NCBI RefSeq assembly: GCF_023657445.1
Contig: NZ_JAGTWY010000001.1
Coordinates: 1,488,001-1,552,000, forward strand
Length of the DNA: 64,000 nucleotides
Direction of reading: 5' to 3'
DNA from: Marinobacter sediminum
Lineage (GTDB): Bacteria; Pseudomonadota; Gammaproteobacteria; Pseudomonadales; Oleiphilaceae
Shown here: piece by piece, positions 1 through 11,781 of the stretch
How positions within the stretch are numbered: position 1 is the stretch's first letter
How the letters are laid out: each line of letters starts with the position of its first letter
Translations under genes and position numbers: made by a program
The notes under the pieces: generated by a model
Seen by the model: the letters and a program-made list of their open reading frames with translations, nothing else
Told to the model about the DNA's origin: nothing
Databases searched by the model: none

Positions 1-862
1 TCGCCTCTTTCAGAGCCTGGCCAATTTCGGCCAGACTACGCACGGTTCTTACACCGGCATCATTCAGCGCGGCAAACTTCTCGTCTGCCGTACCCTTGCC
101 ACCGGAGATGATCGCACCAGCGTGGCCCATACGCTTGCCAGGAGGCGCAGTCACGCCCGCAATGTAGGAAACCACCGGCTTGGTTACATTCTCCTTGATG
201 AAGGCAGCAGCCTCTTCTTCAGCGGTACCGCCGATCTCACCAATCATTACGATGGCTTCGGTCTGCGGATCTTCCTGAAGCAGCTTCAGGATGTCGATGA
301 AGTTGGAGCCCGGGATCGGGTCACCACCAATACCGATACAGGTGGACTGGCCATAACCGAAGTCAGTGGTCTGTTTGACCGCTTCGTAAGTCAGGGTACC
401 GGAACGGGATACGATACCGACCTTGCCCGGCTTGTGAATATGGCCCGGCATGATACCGATCTTGCACTCGCCCGGTGTGATTACGCCCGGACAGTTCGGC
501 CCGATCATGCGCACGCCTTTACGATCAACGTATTCTTTGGCGTAAAGCATATCGATGGTCGGGATGCCCTCAGTAATGCAGACGATCAGCTGAATGCCAG
601 CGTCGGCTGCTTCAATGATCGCATCCTTACAGAACGGAGCCGGTACATAGATCACCGTAGCTTCTGCACCGGTCTTCTCAACCGCATCACGCACGGTGTT
701 AAATACAGGCAGACCAAGATGCTCGGTACCGCCCTTACCCGGGCTAACGCCACCAACCATCTTGGTGCCGTACTCAATAGCCTGTTCAGAGTGGAAGGTA
801 CCCTGTGCGCCGGTAAAGCCCTGGCAGATAACCTTGGTGTCTTTGTTGATCAGGATGCTCAT
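1..862 (-). CDS. sucD: Succinyl-CoA synthetase alpha subunit, 3' end cut by window edge
   Basis: ADP-forming succinate-CoA ligase alpha subunit, which makes succinate and nucleotide triphosphate from succinyl-CoA in the TCA cycle as a partner of SucC. The reverse-strand reading opens [18 protein letters not shown], the usual SucD start, and runs 287 residues to the edge without a stop. SucD is normally about 290 residues, so only the last few are missing. The CoA-binding Rossmann region, the GPNCPG motif and the GHAGAI motif with the phosphohistidine are all present. Its ATG overlaps the sucC stop by one base (TAATG), so the two are translationally coupled and lie last in the suc operon. Confidence 0.96.
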   Translation of the reverse strand, partial: MSILINKDTKVICQGFTGAQGTFHSEQAIEYGTKMVGGVSPGKGGTEHLGLPVFNTVRDAVEKTGAEATVIYVPAPFCKDAIIEAADAGIQLIVCITEGIPTIDMLYAKEYVDRKGVRMIGPNCPGVITPGECKIGIMPGHIHKPGKVGIVSRSGTLTYEAVKQTTDFGYGQSTCIGIGGDPIPGSNFIDILKLLQEDPQTEAIVMIGEIGGTAEEEAAAFIKENVTKPVVSYIAGVTAPPGKRMGHAGAIISGGKGTADEKFAALNDAGVRTVRSLAEIGQALKEA

Positions 863-2028
863 TATTTACCCCCTGCGACTTTAACGACTTGCTCTGCGGC
901 ATTCGCCAGACTCGTGGCAGCGATGATATTCAGGCCACTGTCGGCAAGTACCTGGGTACCCTTCTCGGCGTTGTTACCTTCAAGGCGAACAACCACGGGA
1001 ACTTTGACACCGACTTCCTTAACCGCGCCGATAATACCCTCTGCAATCATGTCGCAGCGAACGATGCCACCGAAGATGTTCACAAGAACCGCCTGAACGT
1101 TGTCGTCAGACAGGATGATCTTGAACGCTTCGGAAACTCGCTCTTTGGTTGCACCGCCACCAACGTCCAGGAAGTTGGCTGGCTGGCCACCGGACAGTTT
1201 GATGATGTCCATGGTACCCATGGCAAGACCGGCACCGTTAACCATGCACCCGATGTTACCTTCCAGTGCAACGTAGTTCAGTTCCCACCTGGCCGCCTCG
1301 GCTTCACGAGGATCTTCCTGGGAAGGATCGTGCATTTCGTGGATTTTCTTCTGACGGTACAGAGCATTGCCGTCAACACCGATTTTGGCGTCCAGGCAGT
1401 GCAGGTCACCGGCAGGGGTGATGACCAGCGGGTTGATCTCCAGCAACGCCAGATCACGATCTTCAAACAGCTTCGCCAGACCCAGGAAAATCTTGGTGAA
1501 CTGACCGATCTGCTTACCTTCGAGACCAAGCTTGAATGCCAGCTCGCGGCCCTGGTATGGCTGAGCGCCAACCAGCGGATCGATTTCCGCTTTCAGAATT
1601 TTTTCAGGCGTTTCTTCGGCGACCTGCTCGATCTCGACACCGCCCTCAGTTGAGGCCATGAACACAATACGACGCGTACCGCGATCGACAACCGCGCCAA
1701 GGTACAGCTCCTGGTCGATGTCGGTGAGGGATTCAACCAGGATCTTGCTGACCGGCTGGCCATTTTCATCGGTCTGGTAGGTTACCAGGTTCTTGCCCAG
1801 CCACTTCTCGGCAAACTCACGAATCTCGTCTTTGCTCTTGACCAGCTTTACACCGCCAGCCTTACCGCGGCCACCCGCGTGAACCTGTGCTTTAACAACC
1901 CAGGCATCTCCACCGATCTCGGTGGCGGCTGCTACAGCTTCTTGAGGAGTATCGCAGGCAACGCCCTGGGATACTGGCAGGCCATATTCAGCGAAAAGCT
2001 GTTTGCCCTGATATTCATGCAAATTCAT
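862..2028 (-). CDS. sucC: Succinyl-CoA synthetase beta subunit
   Basis: ATP-grasp beta subunit of succinyl-CoA synthetase, which binds nucleotide and succinate and pairs with SucD. The ATG at 2028 gives [12 protein letters not shown], the family's standard N-terminus, and a 388-residue protein of normal length. A longer reading begins at 2085 but adds 19 residues with no family match. The ATP-grasp segment [11 protein letters not shown] lies near residue 50, and the CoA-ligase segment [13 protein letters not shown] lies in the C-terminal part. A 195-bp gap with a GC-rich hairpin separates it from lpdA upstream, so it may be read through from the sucAB-lpd transcript or have its own start. Confidence 0.97.
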   Translation of the reverse strand: MNLHEYQGKQLFAEYGLPVSQGVACDTPQEAVAAATEIGGDAWVVKAQVHAGGRGKAGGVKLVKSKDEIREFAEKWLGKNLVTYQTDENGQPVSKILVESLTDIDQELYLGAVVDRGTRRIVFMASTEGGVEIEQVAEETPEKILKAEIDPLVGAQPYQGRELAFKLGLEGKQIGQFTKIFLGLAKLFEDRDLALLEINPLVITPAGDLHCLDAKIGVDGNALYRQKKIHEMHDPSQEDPREAEAARWELNYVALEGNIGCMVNGAGLAMGTMDIIKLSGGQPANFLDVGGGATKERVSEAFKIILSDDNVQAVLVNIFGGIVRCDMIAEGIIGAVKEVGVKVPVVVRLEGNNAEKGTQVLADSGLNIIAATSLANAAEQVVKVAGGK

Positions 2029-2185
2029 AGTTAATGTCCCGCTTATTAATGGAGGATAACCACGTACGGAAATGAACCCGCGCAAGCCCCTGTCAGGGAC
2101 TGCTGTTGCGAATTCGGTTTGGCGAGCCGGGGATCACCTCAACCCGCCCTGAGCGCAACCGGAAACCAGCCGTTTTTATGGCAGT

Positions 2186-2207
2186 GGGGCGCCGACATTG
2201 GCGCCCC
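2186..2207 (-). other. GC-rich hairpin between lpdA and sucC
   Basis: A perfect 8-bp stem, GGGGCGCC / GGCGCCCC, with a 6-base loop sits 17 bp after the lpdA stop. No T-tract follows on the minus strand (an A-rich stretch follows), so it does not look like a full intrinsic terminator. An RNA processing or stabilising stem between lpdA and sucC is equally possible. Confidence 0.45.
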
Positions 2208-2223
2208 CGCTTCCTGGTGTGCG

Positions 2224-3696
<1,473 letters not shown>

Positions 3697-3701
3697 TCAG
3701 C

Positions 3702-4922
3702 TCAGACGTCCAGCAGAATACGTGCCGGGTCCTCAAGCATTTCCTTAATGGCCACAAGGAACTGTACCGCCTCTTTGCCATCGATCATGCGATGGTCGTA
3801 TGAAAGGGCCAGGTACATCATTGGCAAAATTTCCACCTTGCCGTTCACAGCCATCGGGCGCTCCTGAATTTTATGCATACCCAGAATCGCTGTCTGCGGC
3901 GGATTCAGGATCGGCGTAGAAATCAGTGAACCGAAGATGCCGCCATTGGTAATCGTGAAGGTACCACCGGTCATCTCCTCGATACCCAGTTTGCCATCTT
4001 TGGCCTTGGTACCGTATTCGACAATCTTCTTCTCGATATCGGCCAACCCCATCGCGTCGGAATCACGGAGAACCGGAACAACCAGACCACGATCGGTAGA
4101 AACAGCAACACCAATGTCCTGGTAGCCATGGTAAACCATGTCATTACCATCAATGGACGCGTTAACGGCCGGGAAGCGTTTCAGAGCCTCGGTAGCCGCC
4201 TTGGTGAAGAAAGACATGAAGCCAAGCTTGATGCCGTGGCGCTTCACAAAGTTTTCCTGGTACTGCTTGCGCATCTCCATGATCGGCGCCATGTTGACCT
4301 CGTTGAAGGTCGTCAGCATCGCAGCACTCTGCTGGGCATTCACCAGACGTTTGGCGATGCTCGCGCGCAACCGGGTCATCGGAACACGCTTTTCCGGACG
4401 CTCGCCGGCAGCGACATTTACTTCAGGCATGCCAGCAGCCGGCTTCGGCGCTTCGGAAGCACCTGAAGACTTGCCGCTATCTACATGATTCTGTACGTCT
4501 TCTTTGGTGACTCGGCCGTCTTTCCCGGTGCCCTTGACAGCATTCGGATCAACACTGTTTTCTTCGGCCAGCTTACGTGCTGCCGGGCTCAGGATGGCAT
4601 CGCCGGAGGCTGAAGAGTCGCTCTTGGCCTCTTCCTTCGGCGCCTCTTCCTGCTTGCTCTCGGCAGGCTTGGCCGAGCCAGCAGCACCTTCCTTGAATGT
4701 GCCAATTACTTCACCGCTTTCCACGGTGTCGCCTTCACCCTTGAGAGCTTGTTCAATGACACCATCTGCTGGTGCCACAACTTCCAGAACAACCTTGTCG
4801 GTTTCGATATCGACAATCAGTTCATCACGGGAACAGGCTTCACCCGGCTGCTTGTGCCAGGTCGCGATAGTACCCTCTGCGACCGACTCCGGGAAAACGG
4901 GGGCTTTAATCTCAGTTGACAT
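3702..4922 (-). CDS. sucB: 2-oxoglutarate dehydrogenase E2, dihydrolipoyl succinyltransferase
   Basis: Core E2 of the 2-oxoglutarate dehydrogenase complex, transferring succinyl from lipoamide to CoA. The lipoyl domain at residues 1-77 has the lipoylated Lys43 in DIETDKVV. A Glu/Ala/Ser-rich linker follows, then an E3-binding domain ([21 protein letters not shown], about 110-145). A second linker leads to the catalytic acyltransferase domain with SYDHRMIDG near residue 375. The 406 residues are typical for SucB. It lies 25 bp after sucA and 35 bp before lpdA on the same strand. Confidence 0.97.
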   Translation of the reverse strand: MSTEIKAPVFPESVAEGTIATWHKQPGEACSRDELIVDIETDKVVLEVVAPADGVIEQALKGEGDTVESGEVIGTFKEGAAGSAKPAESKQEEAPKEEAKSDSSASGDAILSPAARKLAEENSVDPNAVKGTGKDGRVTKEDVQNHVDSGKSSGASEAPKPAAGMPEVNVAAGERPEKRVPMTRLRASIAKRLVNAQQSAAMLTTFNEVNMAPIMEMRKQYQENFVKRHGIKLGFMSFFTKAATEALKRFPAVNASIDGNDMVYHGYQDIGVAVSTDRGLVVPVLRDSDAMGLADIEKKIVEYGTKAKDGKLGIEEMTGGTFTITNGGIFGSLISTPILNPPQTAILGMHKIQERPMAVNGKVEILPMMYLALSYDHRMIDGKEAVQFLVAIKEMLEDPARILLDV

Positions 4923-4947
4923 TACGGATCCTTAGTTCGGTAGCTCG

Positions 4948-7785
4948 TCAGATTTCGAACGCGTCGTTGACCAGTTTCTTCTGCTCTTCAATGTGGACAG
5001 ACATGTGTCCACAAGCAGGAGCAGCGGATGCATCTCGACCGGCGTACTGAAGATACAGCTTGGGGTTCAGGCGAAGCAGTGCATTTCGCATGTGATGCTG
5101 ACTGCAATACCAGGCGCCCTGGTTCATCGGTTCTTCCTGGCACCAGACAACATGCTTGAGCTTGGGATACTGGCCAAGCATTTCGTCCAGATCGTCCGCA
5201 GGGAACGGATACAGCTGCTCAATGCGGAAAATGACCACATCGTCACGCTCATCAGCCTTCTTCTTTTCCAGCAAGTCGAAGTACACCTTGCCGCTGCACA
5301 TAATCAGGCGCGTCACCTTCTTGGGATCAGAAGGCTCCTTCTCAGGAAGCACCGTCTTGAAGGTGCCTGAAGTCAGATCCTCCAGATCAGAGGTTGCTTC
5401 CTTGTGGCGTAACAGACTCTTCGGTGTAATAGCCACCAACGGCTTGCGCAGCGGGCGCTTTACCTGACGACGCAGCATGTGGAATACCTGCGACGGCGTA
5501 GTAGGCACACAGACCTGAATATTATGCTCTGCAGACAGCTGCAGGAACCGCTCGAGACGCGCCGAACTGTGCTCGGGCCCCTGGCCTTCATAGCCGTGCG
5601 GCAGAAGCAGTGTCAGTCCGCAAAGGCGGCCCCACTTGTGCTCACCACTGGTGAGGAACTGGTCAATGACGACCTGGGCGCCGTTGGCGAAGTCACCAAA
5701 CTGTGCTTCCCAGACCACTAATCCCTTCGGCGACGTGGTGGAGTACCCGTATTCAAACGCCATGACCGCCTCTTCAGACAGCAGCGAGTCGTATATTTCA
5801 AACTGCGGCTGATCCTCCGAAAGGCTTTCAAGGGCGATATGGGTGGAGCCGTCCTTCTGATTGTGAAGCACTGCGTGCCGGTGCGAGAACGTACCACGGC
5901 CAACGTCCTGTCCGGTAAGCCGGATCGGATGCCCCTCATCCAGAAGCGTTGCGTAGGCCATGACTTCGCCATAGCCCCAATTGATGGAGAGGGCCCCGGC
6001 CGTCATTTTTTCACGATCGGTGACAATCTTTGAAACCTGGCGCTGGATACTGAATCCTTCAGGCACCTGAGTCAGCTTCTTGCCCAACCTCTGAATGGTT
6101 TTCAGAGCCACGCTGGACTTACACTTGGCTGTCCACTCGTGCCCAAGATACGGCGTCCAGTCAACGTAAAGGTCCTTATTGGGCTCCTTGACCAGGGACT
6201 TGACCACGTGCTCGCCGTTATCCAGCGCGTCACGGTAGTCGTTCTCGACCTGTTTGGCGTCTTCCTCGGACAGCACGCCTGCGGCAACCAGTTGCTCCGC
6301 ATAAATATTGCGGGTGGTCTTCAGCTTACGAATCTTTTCGTACATAACCGGCTGAGTGGCTGCCGGTTCATCTGCCTCGTTGTGCCCGCGACGACGGTAA
6401 CAAACAAGGTCGATGACCACGTCATTCTTGAACTCGTTGCGATAATCCATCGCCATTTGAGTGGCAAACATGACCGCGTCCGGGTCATCGGCATTAACGT
6501 GCAGGATTGGAGCCTGAATCATCTTGGCAACGTCGGTACAGTACTCCGTAGACCGCGCGTCTTCCTGCTTGCTCGTAGTAAAGCCGACCTGGTTGTTTAT
6601 AACGATATGGATGGTACCGCCAACCCCATAGCCCCGAGTCTGGGACATCTGGAACGTCTCCATTACCACACCCTGGCCGGCGAACGCCGCATCACCATGC
6701 ATGATAATAGGAACAACCTGAGTGCCATCGGAATCACTACGGCGGGTCTGGCGGGCACGCACGGAACCCTCAACCACCGGCGACACAATTTCCAGGTGAG
6801 ACGGATTAAACGCCATTGCCAGGTGAATTTCACCACCGGGCGTCATAATGTTCGAAGAGAAGCCCTGGTGGTACTTCACATCCCCGGAGCCGGAATCCGC
6901 CAGCTTTTTGCCTTCGAACTCGTCAAACAGCTCTTTGGGGTTCTTGCCGAGGGTATTGACCAGAACGTTCAGGCGGCCACGGTGTGCCATACCCAGAACA
7001 ATCTCTTTCGCGCCGTAAGAGCCTGCCCGCTGAATCAACTCATCCAGGCACGGGATAAGACTTTCAGCACCTTCCAGGCCGAAACGCTTAACGCCCGGGT
7101 AACGGGAACCCAGATACTTTTCCAGACCTTCGGCAGCGGTAAGACGCTCAAAGATATGCTTGCGCGTCTTCGCTTCGTAATCGGGTTTTGAGCGAACCGG
7201 CTCCATACGCTGCTGAAACCAGCGCTTGATGCGCGTATCGACGACATGCATGTACTCGGCGCCAATACTCTGGCAGTAGGTTTGACGCAGCCCCTCTACG
7301 ATGTCTCCGAGTTTCATTGTCTCGGAACCAAAATTCAGGGAACCCGTCTGGAATTCGAGATCACGATCCGTGTCGGACAGCTCGTGGAAGGCCGGATTAA
7401 GGTCTTCTACCTCAGGACGCTGCCAAACGCCGAGTGGGTCCAGCTTGGCTTCCTGGTGGCCACGGAAACGATAAGCATTGATCAGCTGGAGAACGCGAAT
7501 CTGCTTCTTGTCAGCGTCACTCGTGGCACTGGCAGGTACGCCGCTGGTGGCAAGAAAGCGCTGATTACGGGAGATATGCTCGAACTGTTCACGGATGGAC
7601 GAGTGAACAATGTCACGACCTTGATAGCCATCGACACTCGGAAGCTTGTCGAAGTAGCTGCGCCATTCCTCGGGAACGGCATTAGGATCTTTCAGGTAGG
7701 TTTCAAAAAGCTGTTCAACATAGGCCAGATTGCCACCTTGCAGGTGGGAAGTCTGCCATAACTGCTCCATGATGCTTTCGTGCAT
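4948..7785 (-). CDS. sucA: 2-oxoglutarate dehydrogenase E1 (thiamine-dependent)
   Basis: Thiamine diphosphate-dependent E1 that decarboxylates 2-oxoglutarate and succinylates the lipoyl arm of SucB. The 945 residues match the family. The start at 7785 gives MHESIMEQLWQTSHLQGGN, which parallels the Pseudomonas SucA N-terminus, and AAGGTGAG lies about 10 bases upstream. GMAHRGRLNVLVNTLG (about residue 260) and the cofactor-binding HGDAAFAGQGVV (about residue 360) are present. It is the first suc gene, 311 bp after sdhB. Confidence 0.97.
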   Translation of the reverse strand: MHESIMEQLWQTSHLQGGNLAYVEQLFETYLKDPNAVPEEWRSYFDKLPSVDGYQGRDIVHSSIREQFEHISRNQRFLATSGVPASATSDADKKQIRVLQLINAYRFRGHQEAKLDPLGVWQRPEVEDLNPAFHELSDTDRDLEFQTGSLNFGSETMKLGDIVEGLRQTYCQSIGAEYMHVVDTRIKRWFQQRMEPVRSKPDYEAKTRKHIFERLTAAEGLEKYLGSRYPGVKRFGLEGAESLIPCLDELIQRAGSYGAKEIVLGMAHRGRLNVLVNTLGKNPKELFDEFEGKKLADSGSGDVKYHQGFSSNIMTPGGEIHLAMAFNPSHLEIVSPVVEGSVRARQTRRSDSDGTQVVPIIMHGDAAFAGQGVVMETFQMSQTRGYGVGGTIHIVINNQVGFTTSKQEDARSTEYCTDVAKMIQAPILHVNADDPDAVMFATQMAMDYRNEFKNDVVIDLVCYRRRGHNEADEPAATQPVMYEKIRKLKTTRNIYAEQLVAAGVLSEEDAKQVENDYRDALDNGEHVVKSLVKEPNKDLYVDWTPYLGHEWTAKCKSSVALKTIQRLGKKLTQVPEGFSIQRQVSKIVTDREKMTAGALSINWGYGEVMAYATLLDEGHPIRLTGQDVGRGTFSHRHAVLHNQKDGSTHIALESLSEDQPQFEIYDSLLSEEAVMAFEYGYSTTSPKGLVVWEAQFGDFANGAQVVIDQFLTSGEHKWGRLCGLTLLLPHGYEGQGPEHSSARLERFLQLSAEHNIQVCVPTTPSQVFHMLRRQVKRPLRKPLVAITPKSLLRHKEATSDLEDLTSGTFKTVLPEKEPSDPKKVTRLIMCSGKVYFDLLEKKKADERDDVVIFRIEQLYPFPADDLDEMLGQYPKLKHVVWCQEEPMNQGAWYCSQHHMRNALLRLNPKLYLQYAGRDASAAPACGHMSVHIEEQKKLVNDAFEI

Positions 7786-8017
7786 TTTGAATAGCTCACC
7801 TTGGGCTGGTGCGGGGAGCCCGGTATGGTCGGCCAGGGGTAAATCTTAGTCAATACGGGTTTTTACGGGATCGACTTTGGCCACCACACCCGGCATGGAT
7901 GTTTTCCATTCCCCGGTGGTTTTATACTCAGCAACTCCGCGGAAGAACCTTATAAGCTCCAGTCGCGGCTTGCATAGTGTGCACTCGGCTAAGACTTTTG
8001 AATATAAGCCATTGGTT

Positions 8018-8045
8018 GAAGGCCCCGCGTCGTTGCGGGGCCTTC
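8018..8045 (-). other. Strong hairpin in the sdhB-sucA spacer
   Basis: The 311-bp gap 7786-8096 between sdhB and sucA has no supported gene. Its main feature is a perfect 11-bp stem, GAAGGCCCCGC / GCGGGGCCTTC, with a 6-base loop, 51 bp after the sdhB stop. Neither strand has a clean T-tract after it. It may reduce read-through or stabilise the sdhCDAB 3' end, so that sucAB is less abundant or started separately. TATAAA on the minus strand at 7921-7926 is a possible -10, but no convincing -35 was seen. Confidence 0.55.
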
Positions 8046-8096
8046 GAGGGACTAGCCTGGTCAGAACAGTATAGCGTCTACTTAAGTTTCTGCTGC

Positions 8097-8801
8097 TTAA
8101 GTCGCCCTTTGCAACAGAAGATTCCGGATGTGGCCAATTGCCCTTGTGGGGTTAAGACCTTTCGGGCAGACGCTGACACAGTTCATGATGCCCCGGCACC
8201 GGAAGACACTGAACGGATCATCCAGATTGGCGAGACGCTCTGCCTGGGCTGTATCGCGACTGTCAGCCAGGAAGCGGTAAGCCTGAAGCAGACCGGCAGG
8301 TCCGATGAACTTGTCCGGATTCCACCAGAATGACGGGCACGACGTGGAGCAGCAGGCACAAAGAATACACTCGTACAGACCGTCCAGCTTTTCCCGATCC
8401 TCTGGTGACTGCAGGCGCTCAATTGCCGGAGCCGGGTTGTTGTTCACAAGGTACGGCATGACTTTTTCGTACTGCTTGTAGAACTGCCCCATATCGACAA
8501 CAAGGTCGCGAATTACGGGCAACCCAGGCAGCGGGCGCAGAACGAGCTTGTCGCCCTTTACCACCTGGGAAACCGGCGTGATACAGGCCAGGCCATTTTT
8601 GCCATTCATGTTCATGCCATCAGAGCCACAAACGCCCTCACGACAGGAACGGCGATAGGAAACGGAAGGATCCCTTTCCTTCATCAGATTCAGAACGTCA
8701 AGAACCATAAGGTCCTTGCCCGCCGGAAGCTCGACATCAACGTCCTGCATATAAGGGGCGTTATCGGTTTCCGGGTTATAACGGTAAAGGCTTACCAACA
8801 T
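8097..8801 (-). CDS. sdhB: Succinate dehydrogenase iron-sulfur subunit
   Basis: Iron-sulfur subunit of complex II, carrying electrons from the SdhA flavin to ubiquinone. The 234 residues are normal. The [2Fe-2S] ferredoxin-type domain has CREGVCGSDGMNMNGKNGLAC (near residue 55). The C-terminal domain has CILCACCSTSCP near residue 149 and CRGIMNCVSVCPKGLNP near 206, which ligate the [4Fe-4S] and [3Fe-4S] centres. It is the last gene of sdhCDAB and lies 13 bp after sdhA. Confidence 0.97.
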   Translation of the reverse strand: MLVSLYRYNPETDNAPYMQDVDVELPAGKDLMVLDVLNLMKERDPSVSYRRSCREGVCGSDGMNMNGKNGLACITPVSQVVKGDKLVLRPLPGLPVIRDLVVDMGQFYKQYEKVMPYLVNNNPAPAIERLQSPEDREKLDGLYECILCACCSTSCPSFWWNPDKFIGPAGLLQAYRFLADSRDTAQAERLANLDDPFSVFRCRGIMNCVSVCPKGLNPTRAIGHIRNLLLQRAT

Positions 8802-8814
8802 ATCTGCGTCCCCC

Positions 8815-10587
8815 TTAGTATGTCCGAATCTTCGGCTGGAACGTGTCGACCGTCTTCGGCGCGAAGTTTACATCGCGCTTGCCGATACGCTTGTCCAGCG
8901 GGAAATAAAGAGAGTGCTTCAGCCAGTTTTCGTCATCACGCTCGGTGAAATCGTTACGGGCATGAGCGCCACGGCTCTCTTTACGCTCGAAAGCTGCAAT
9001 CGCAGTCGCCAGCGCAACCTCATAGAGGTTGTCCAGCTCCAGAGCTTCAATGCGCGCAGTGTTAAACGCACTGCTCGTGTCAGCAAGCTTGGTGTTGCGA
9101 ACACGCTCACCGATTGCTTCCAGCTTCTTCAGGCCCTCTTCCATGCTCTTACCGTCACGGAAAACACCGAAGTAGAGCTGCATGCAATTCTGAAGGTCTT
9201 TACGAACTTCAGCAACGCTTTCACCCTCGGAAGCGCCGTCCAGACGATCAAGACGCGCCATGGCACGCTTGATATCTTCCTCACTGGCACCGTCAACTTC
9301 GAAACCGCCACGAAGCTGCTCTTCGATGTGAAGGCCAGCCGCACGACCAAATACCACCAGGTCGAGAAGGGAATTACCACCAAGCCGGTTGGCACCGTGA
9401 ACAGACACACAGGCTGCTTCACCGCAGGCAAACAGACCCGGAATCGGCTTATCGTTGCCATTTTCATCCTGAGTCAGGGCCTGACCGCCAACGTTGGTCG
9501 GAACGCCGCCCATCATATAGTGACAGGTCGGAACAACCGGAACTGGCTCTTTGACCGGATCAACGTGGGCAAACGTACGGGAAAGCTCACAGATGCCAGG
9601 CAGACGCAGGTTCAGGGTTTCTTCACCCAGATGATCCAGCTTCAGTAGAACGTGATCCTTGTCCGGGCCACAACCACGGCCTTCCAGAATCTCTACAACC
9701 ATCGCTCGGGCGACAACGTCACGGCCCGCCAGGTCTTTTGCGTTCGGAGCGTAACGCTCCATGAAACGCTCACCTTCAGCGTTGATCAGGTAACCGCCCT
9801 CACCCCGACAACCTTCGGTTACCAGCGTACCGGCGCCGTAAATCCCGGTCGGGTGGAACTGCCACATTTCCATGTCCTGCATCGGGAAACCAGCGCGCAG
9901 CGCCATGCCGATACCGTCACCGGTGTTGATCAGGGCATTCGTTGTCGAAGCGTAAATACGACCAGCACCACCGGTTGCCAATACAGTCGCCTTACACTTG
10001 ATGTAAGCCACTTCACCGGTTTCAATTTCAATCGCTACAACACCAACAACCTCGTCTTTGCTGTTCTTGACCAGATCGACCGCATACCACTCGTTCAGGA
10101 ACGTGGTACCACCCTTGAGGTTTGCCTGATAAAGGGTGTGAAGAAGTGCATGGCCCGTTCGGTCAGCCGCGGCACAGGTGCGCGCTGCCTGAGTCGGATT
10201 ATCCGGACCCTTGGACTGCCCGCCGAATGGGCGCTGATAGATCCGACCCTGTTCGGTACGAGAGAACGGCAGCCCCATGTGCTCAAGCTCAAAAACAGCC
10301 TGAGGACCAACGGAACACATGTACTCAACAGCGTCCTGATCGGCGATATAGTCCGACCCCTTGACGGTGTCATACATGTGCCAGCGCCAGTCATCGTTGG
10401 GATCGGCACTTGCAATGGCGCAGGTGATTCCGCCCTGAGCAGATACCGTATGCGAACGGGTCGGAAATACTTTCGTGATACACGCCGTGTTGACGCCGGA
10501 TTCGGTCAGCTGCAGGGCCGCCCGCATACCGGCACCGCCCCCACCGATAACAATCGCGTCGAAAGACATGGTCTTGATGTTAGACAT
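8815..10587 (-). CDS. sdhA: Succinate dehydrogenase flavoprotein subunit
   Basis: Catalytic subunit of complex II, oxidising succinate to fumarate with covalently bound FAD. The 590 residues match the family. The FAD motif [10 protein letters not shown] is at residues 15-24, and the flavinylated His46 lies in [25 protein letters not shown] and the substrate-site [21 protein letters not shown] lie mid-protein, and RDDENWLKH lies near the C-terminus. It is 3 bp from sdhD and 13 bp from sdhB, so all four sdh genes form one operon. Confidence 0.98.
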   Translation of the reverse strand: MSNIKTMSFDAIVIGGGGAGMRAALQLTESGVNTACITKVFPTRSHTVSAQGGITCAIASADPNDDWRWHMYDTVKGSDYIADQDAVEYMCSVGPQAVFELEHMGLPFSRTEQGRIYQRPFGGQSKGPDNPTQAARTCAAADRTGHALLHTLYQANLKGGTTFLNEWYAVDLVKNSKDEVVGVVAIEIETGEVAYIKCKATVLATGGAGRIYASTTNALINTGDGIGMALRAGFPMQDMEMWQFHPTGIYGAGTLVTEGCRGEGGYLINAEGERFMERYAPNAKDLAGRDVVARAMVVEILEGRGCGPDKDHVLLKLDHLGEETLNLRLPGICELSRTFAHVDPVKEPVPVVPTCHYMMGGVPTNVGGQALTQDENGNDKPIPGLFACGEAACVSVHGANRLGGNSLLDLVVFGRAAGLHIEEQLRGGFEVDGASEEDIKRAMARLDRLDGASEGESVAEVRKDLQNCMQLYFGVFRDGKSMEEGLKKLEAIGERVRNTKLADTSSAFNTARIEALELDNLYEVALATAIAAFERKESRGAHARNDFTERDDENWLKHSLYFPLDKRIGKRDVNFAPKTVDTFQPKIRTY

Positions 10588-10590
10588 CGA

Positions 10591-10935
10591 TTAAAGCCCC
10601 CAAAGAATCTGAATACCCCAGACCACGTAAACGAACATGGTCAGACCGCAAGCTGCCTGCACAAAGAACCTGGGACCCATGGCCTTGATGTAATCAGTAG
10701 TTACCGTCCAGAGACCCACCCAAGCGTGCGCGCCAATCGAAAGAAGCGCCATCAGGGTGAAAATACGGAACCAGGTTTGGTCAAACAACGCAGACCATGC
10801 CTCATAATTGACATCAGTGGTCAACATGAAACCGAGCAGGAAAATAGTATACAAAGCAAGTACGTAAGCCGTTACCCGCTGGATCAACCAGTCAAAAACT
10901 CCACTGCGACCCAGGTTCGTGACGCTGTTTACCAT
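10591..10935 (-). CDS. sdhD: Succinate dehydrogenase membrane anchor subunit D
   Basis: Small membrane anchor of complex II that shares heme b and the ubiquinone site with SdhC. The 114 residues have three hydrophobic helices: about 20-38, 56-78 (with the likely heme-ligand His in SIGAHAWVG) and 90-112. TTDYIKAMG between helices two and three contains the Tyr/Asp pair typical of the quinone site. The start overlaps the end of sdhC by 7 bp, suggesting translational coupling. Confidence 0.95.
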   Translation of the reverse strand: MVNSVTNLGRSGVFDWLIQRVTAYVLALYTIFLLGFMLTTDVNYEAWSALFDQTWFRIFTLMALLSIGAHAWVGLWTVTTDYIKAMGPRFFVQAACGLTMFVYVVWGIQILWGL

Positions 10936-11303
10936 ACCCAGACTCCTGCCAGAACGATGAGAATGACGGAAACCACAATCGTGATCTTCGCGGCGAGACG
11001 GCCGCTCTCAAGCTCTTCCCCAATGCCCATATCCATGAGCAGGTGCTTGATACCTGCAACCAGGTGGTACAGCAGAGCAGACAAGATGCCCCAGATAATC
11101 AGCTTGGCAAGGAAGCTGTCCAGCAGTTCACTCACACGACTGAAGCCTTCTTCCCCCGACAGGGAAAGCTGAAGCCCGTAAAGCATGAAGGCAACACCAA
11201 TGAAGATGATGATGCCGCTAACACGATGCAATATGGACGTAATGGCTGGCAGCGGAAAATGAAACTTGCCGAGATCGAGATTTACTGGTCGTTTGCTATT
11301 CAC
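10929..11303 (-). CDS. sdhC: Succinate dehydrogenase cytochrome b556 subunit C
   Basis: Cytochrome b subunit of complex II. I place the start at the GTG at 11303, reading (M)NSKRPVNLDLGKFHFPLPA, because Pseudomonas SdhC opens with the near-identical MNSQRPVNLDL and GAGAG lies just upstream. This gives 124 residues, the usual length, whereas an ATG reading from 11342 adds 13 unmatched residues. Three membrane helices are visible. LYHLVAGIKHLLMDMG in the second carries the heme-ligand His. It is the first gene of sdhCDAB, with the promoter about 180 bp upstream. Confidence 0.93.
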   Translation of the reverse strand: MNSKRPVNLDLGKFHFPLPAITSILHRVSGIIIFIGVAFMLYGLQLSLSGEEGFSRVSELLDSFLAKLIIWGILSALLYHLVAGIKHLLMDMGIGEELESGRLAAKITIVVSVILIVLAGVWVW

Positions 11304-11487
11304 AGCGCTCTCACACTCTCTTTTGGTTCCGCAGCACGGCAAGGCCGGTTGCGGATGGTTGGTATGTAAGGATCAGCGTGCTGATACGAAACCTGCACAC
11401 GATTGGCTCAGGAGGAAGGATAAAACCTGTCCGCACTGGCCGCCACAAGACGCCAGGGCATGGTATATCCCCGATTCCGGGCTACGG

Positions 11488-11516
11488 ATTATAAGGAGTA
11501 CCCCTCGTAATTACAA
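11488..11516 (-). promoter_or_regulatory. sigma70-type promoter for sdhCDAB
   Basis: On the minus strand a TTGTAA -35 (11511-11516) and a perfect TATAAT -10 (11488-11493) are spaced by 17 bases. Transcription would start near 11481, giving an sdhC leader of about 178 nt, long enough for post-transcriptional control. It lies in the 478-bp spacer 11304-11781 between sdhC and gltA, which otherwise holds only the gltA promoter and leader. Confidence 0.7.
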
Positions 11517-11666
11517 ACCGGCAACACGGTTCGGCCCGCGAATATCAGGGGGTTAAGGCGTCTATAAGGATTATTGACAAAAGCAATTTTGGCTCGGATG
11601 CAGCGTTATTCGGGATATCCCTGATTTACAAGTTGATTGAAAAACGGAGTTTTCCCAACTCTTTCA

Positions 11667-11694
11667 TTGACAAAAAAAGCGAACGCCCTATATT
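11667..11694 (+). promoter_or_regulatory. sigma70-type promoter for gltA
   Basis: TTGACA (11667-11672) and TATATT (11689-11694) are spaced by 16 bases, with transcription expected near 11702 and an 80-nt leader. The leader holds a small inverted repeat, TATCTA / TAGATA, at 11732-11749 and an AGGAGA ribosome binding site before the ATG at 11782. This promoter diverges from the sdhC promoter. Confidence 0.72.
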
Positions 11695-11781
11695 TTGCCG
11701 CCAGTTTTGCGATAATACGCGCCTTCTAGCGTATCTATAAATGTAGATAAAGCTGTCAAAGCTGATAAACAGGAGAGCACC

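Noticed and set aside
2029..2085. 19-residue N-terminal extension of SucC
   Set aside because: [12 protein letters not shown] is the conserved SucC start and the extension has no family match.
9652..11172. 506-codon plus-strand open frame over sdhA, sdhD and sdhC
   Set aside because: Antisense to the sdh genes; no recognisable protein and no ribosome binding site.
11574..11579. Second TTGACA upstream of gltA
   Set aside because: No acceptable -10 hexamer at 15-19 bases; the TTGACA at 11667 has one.
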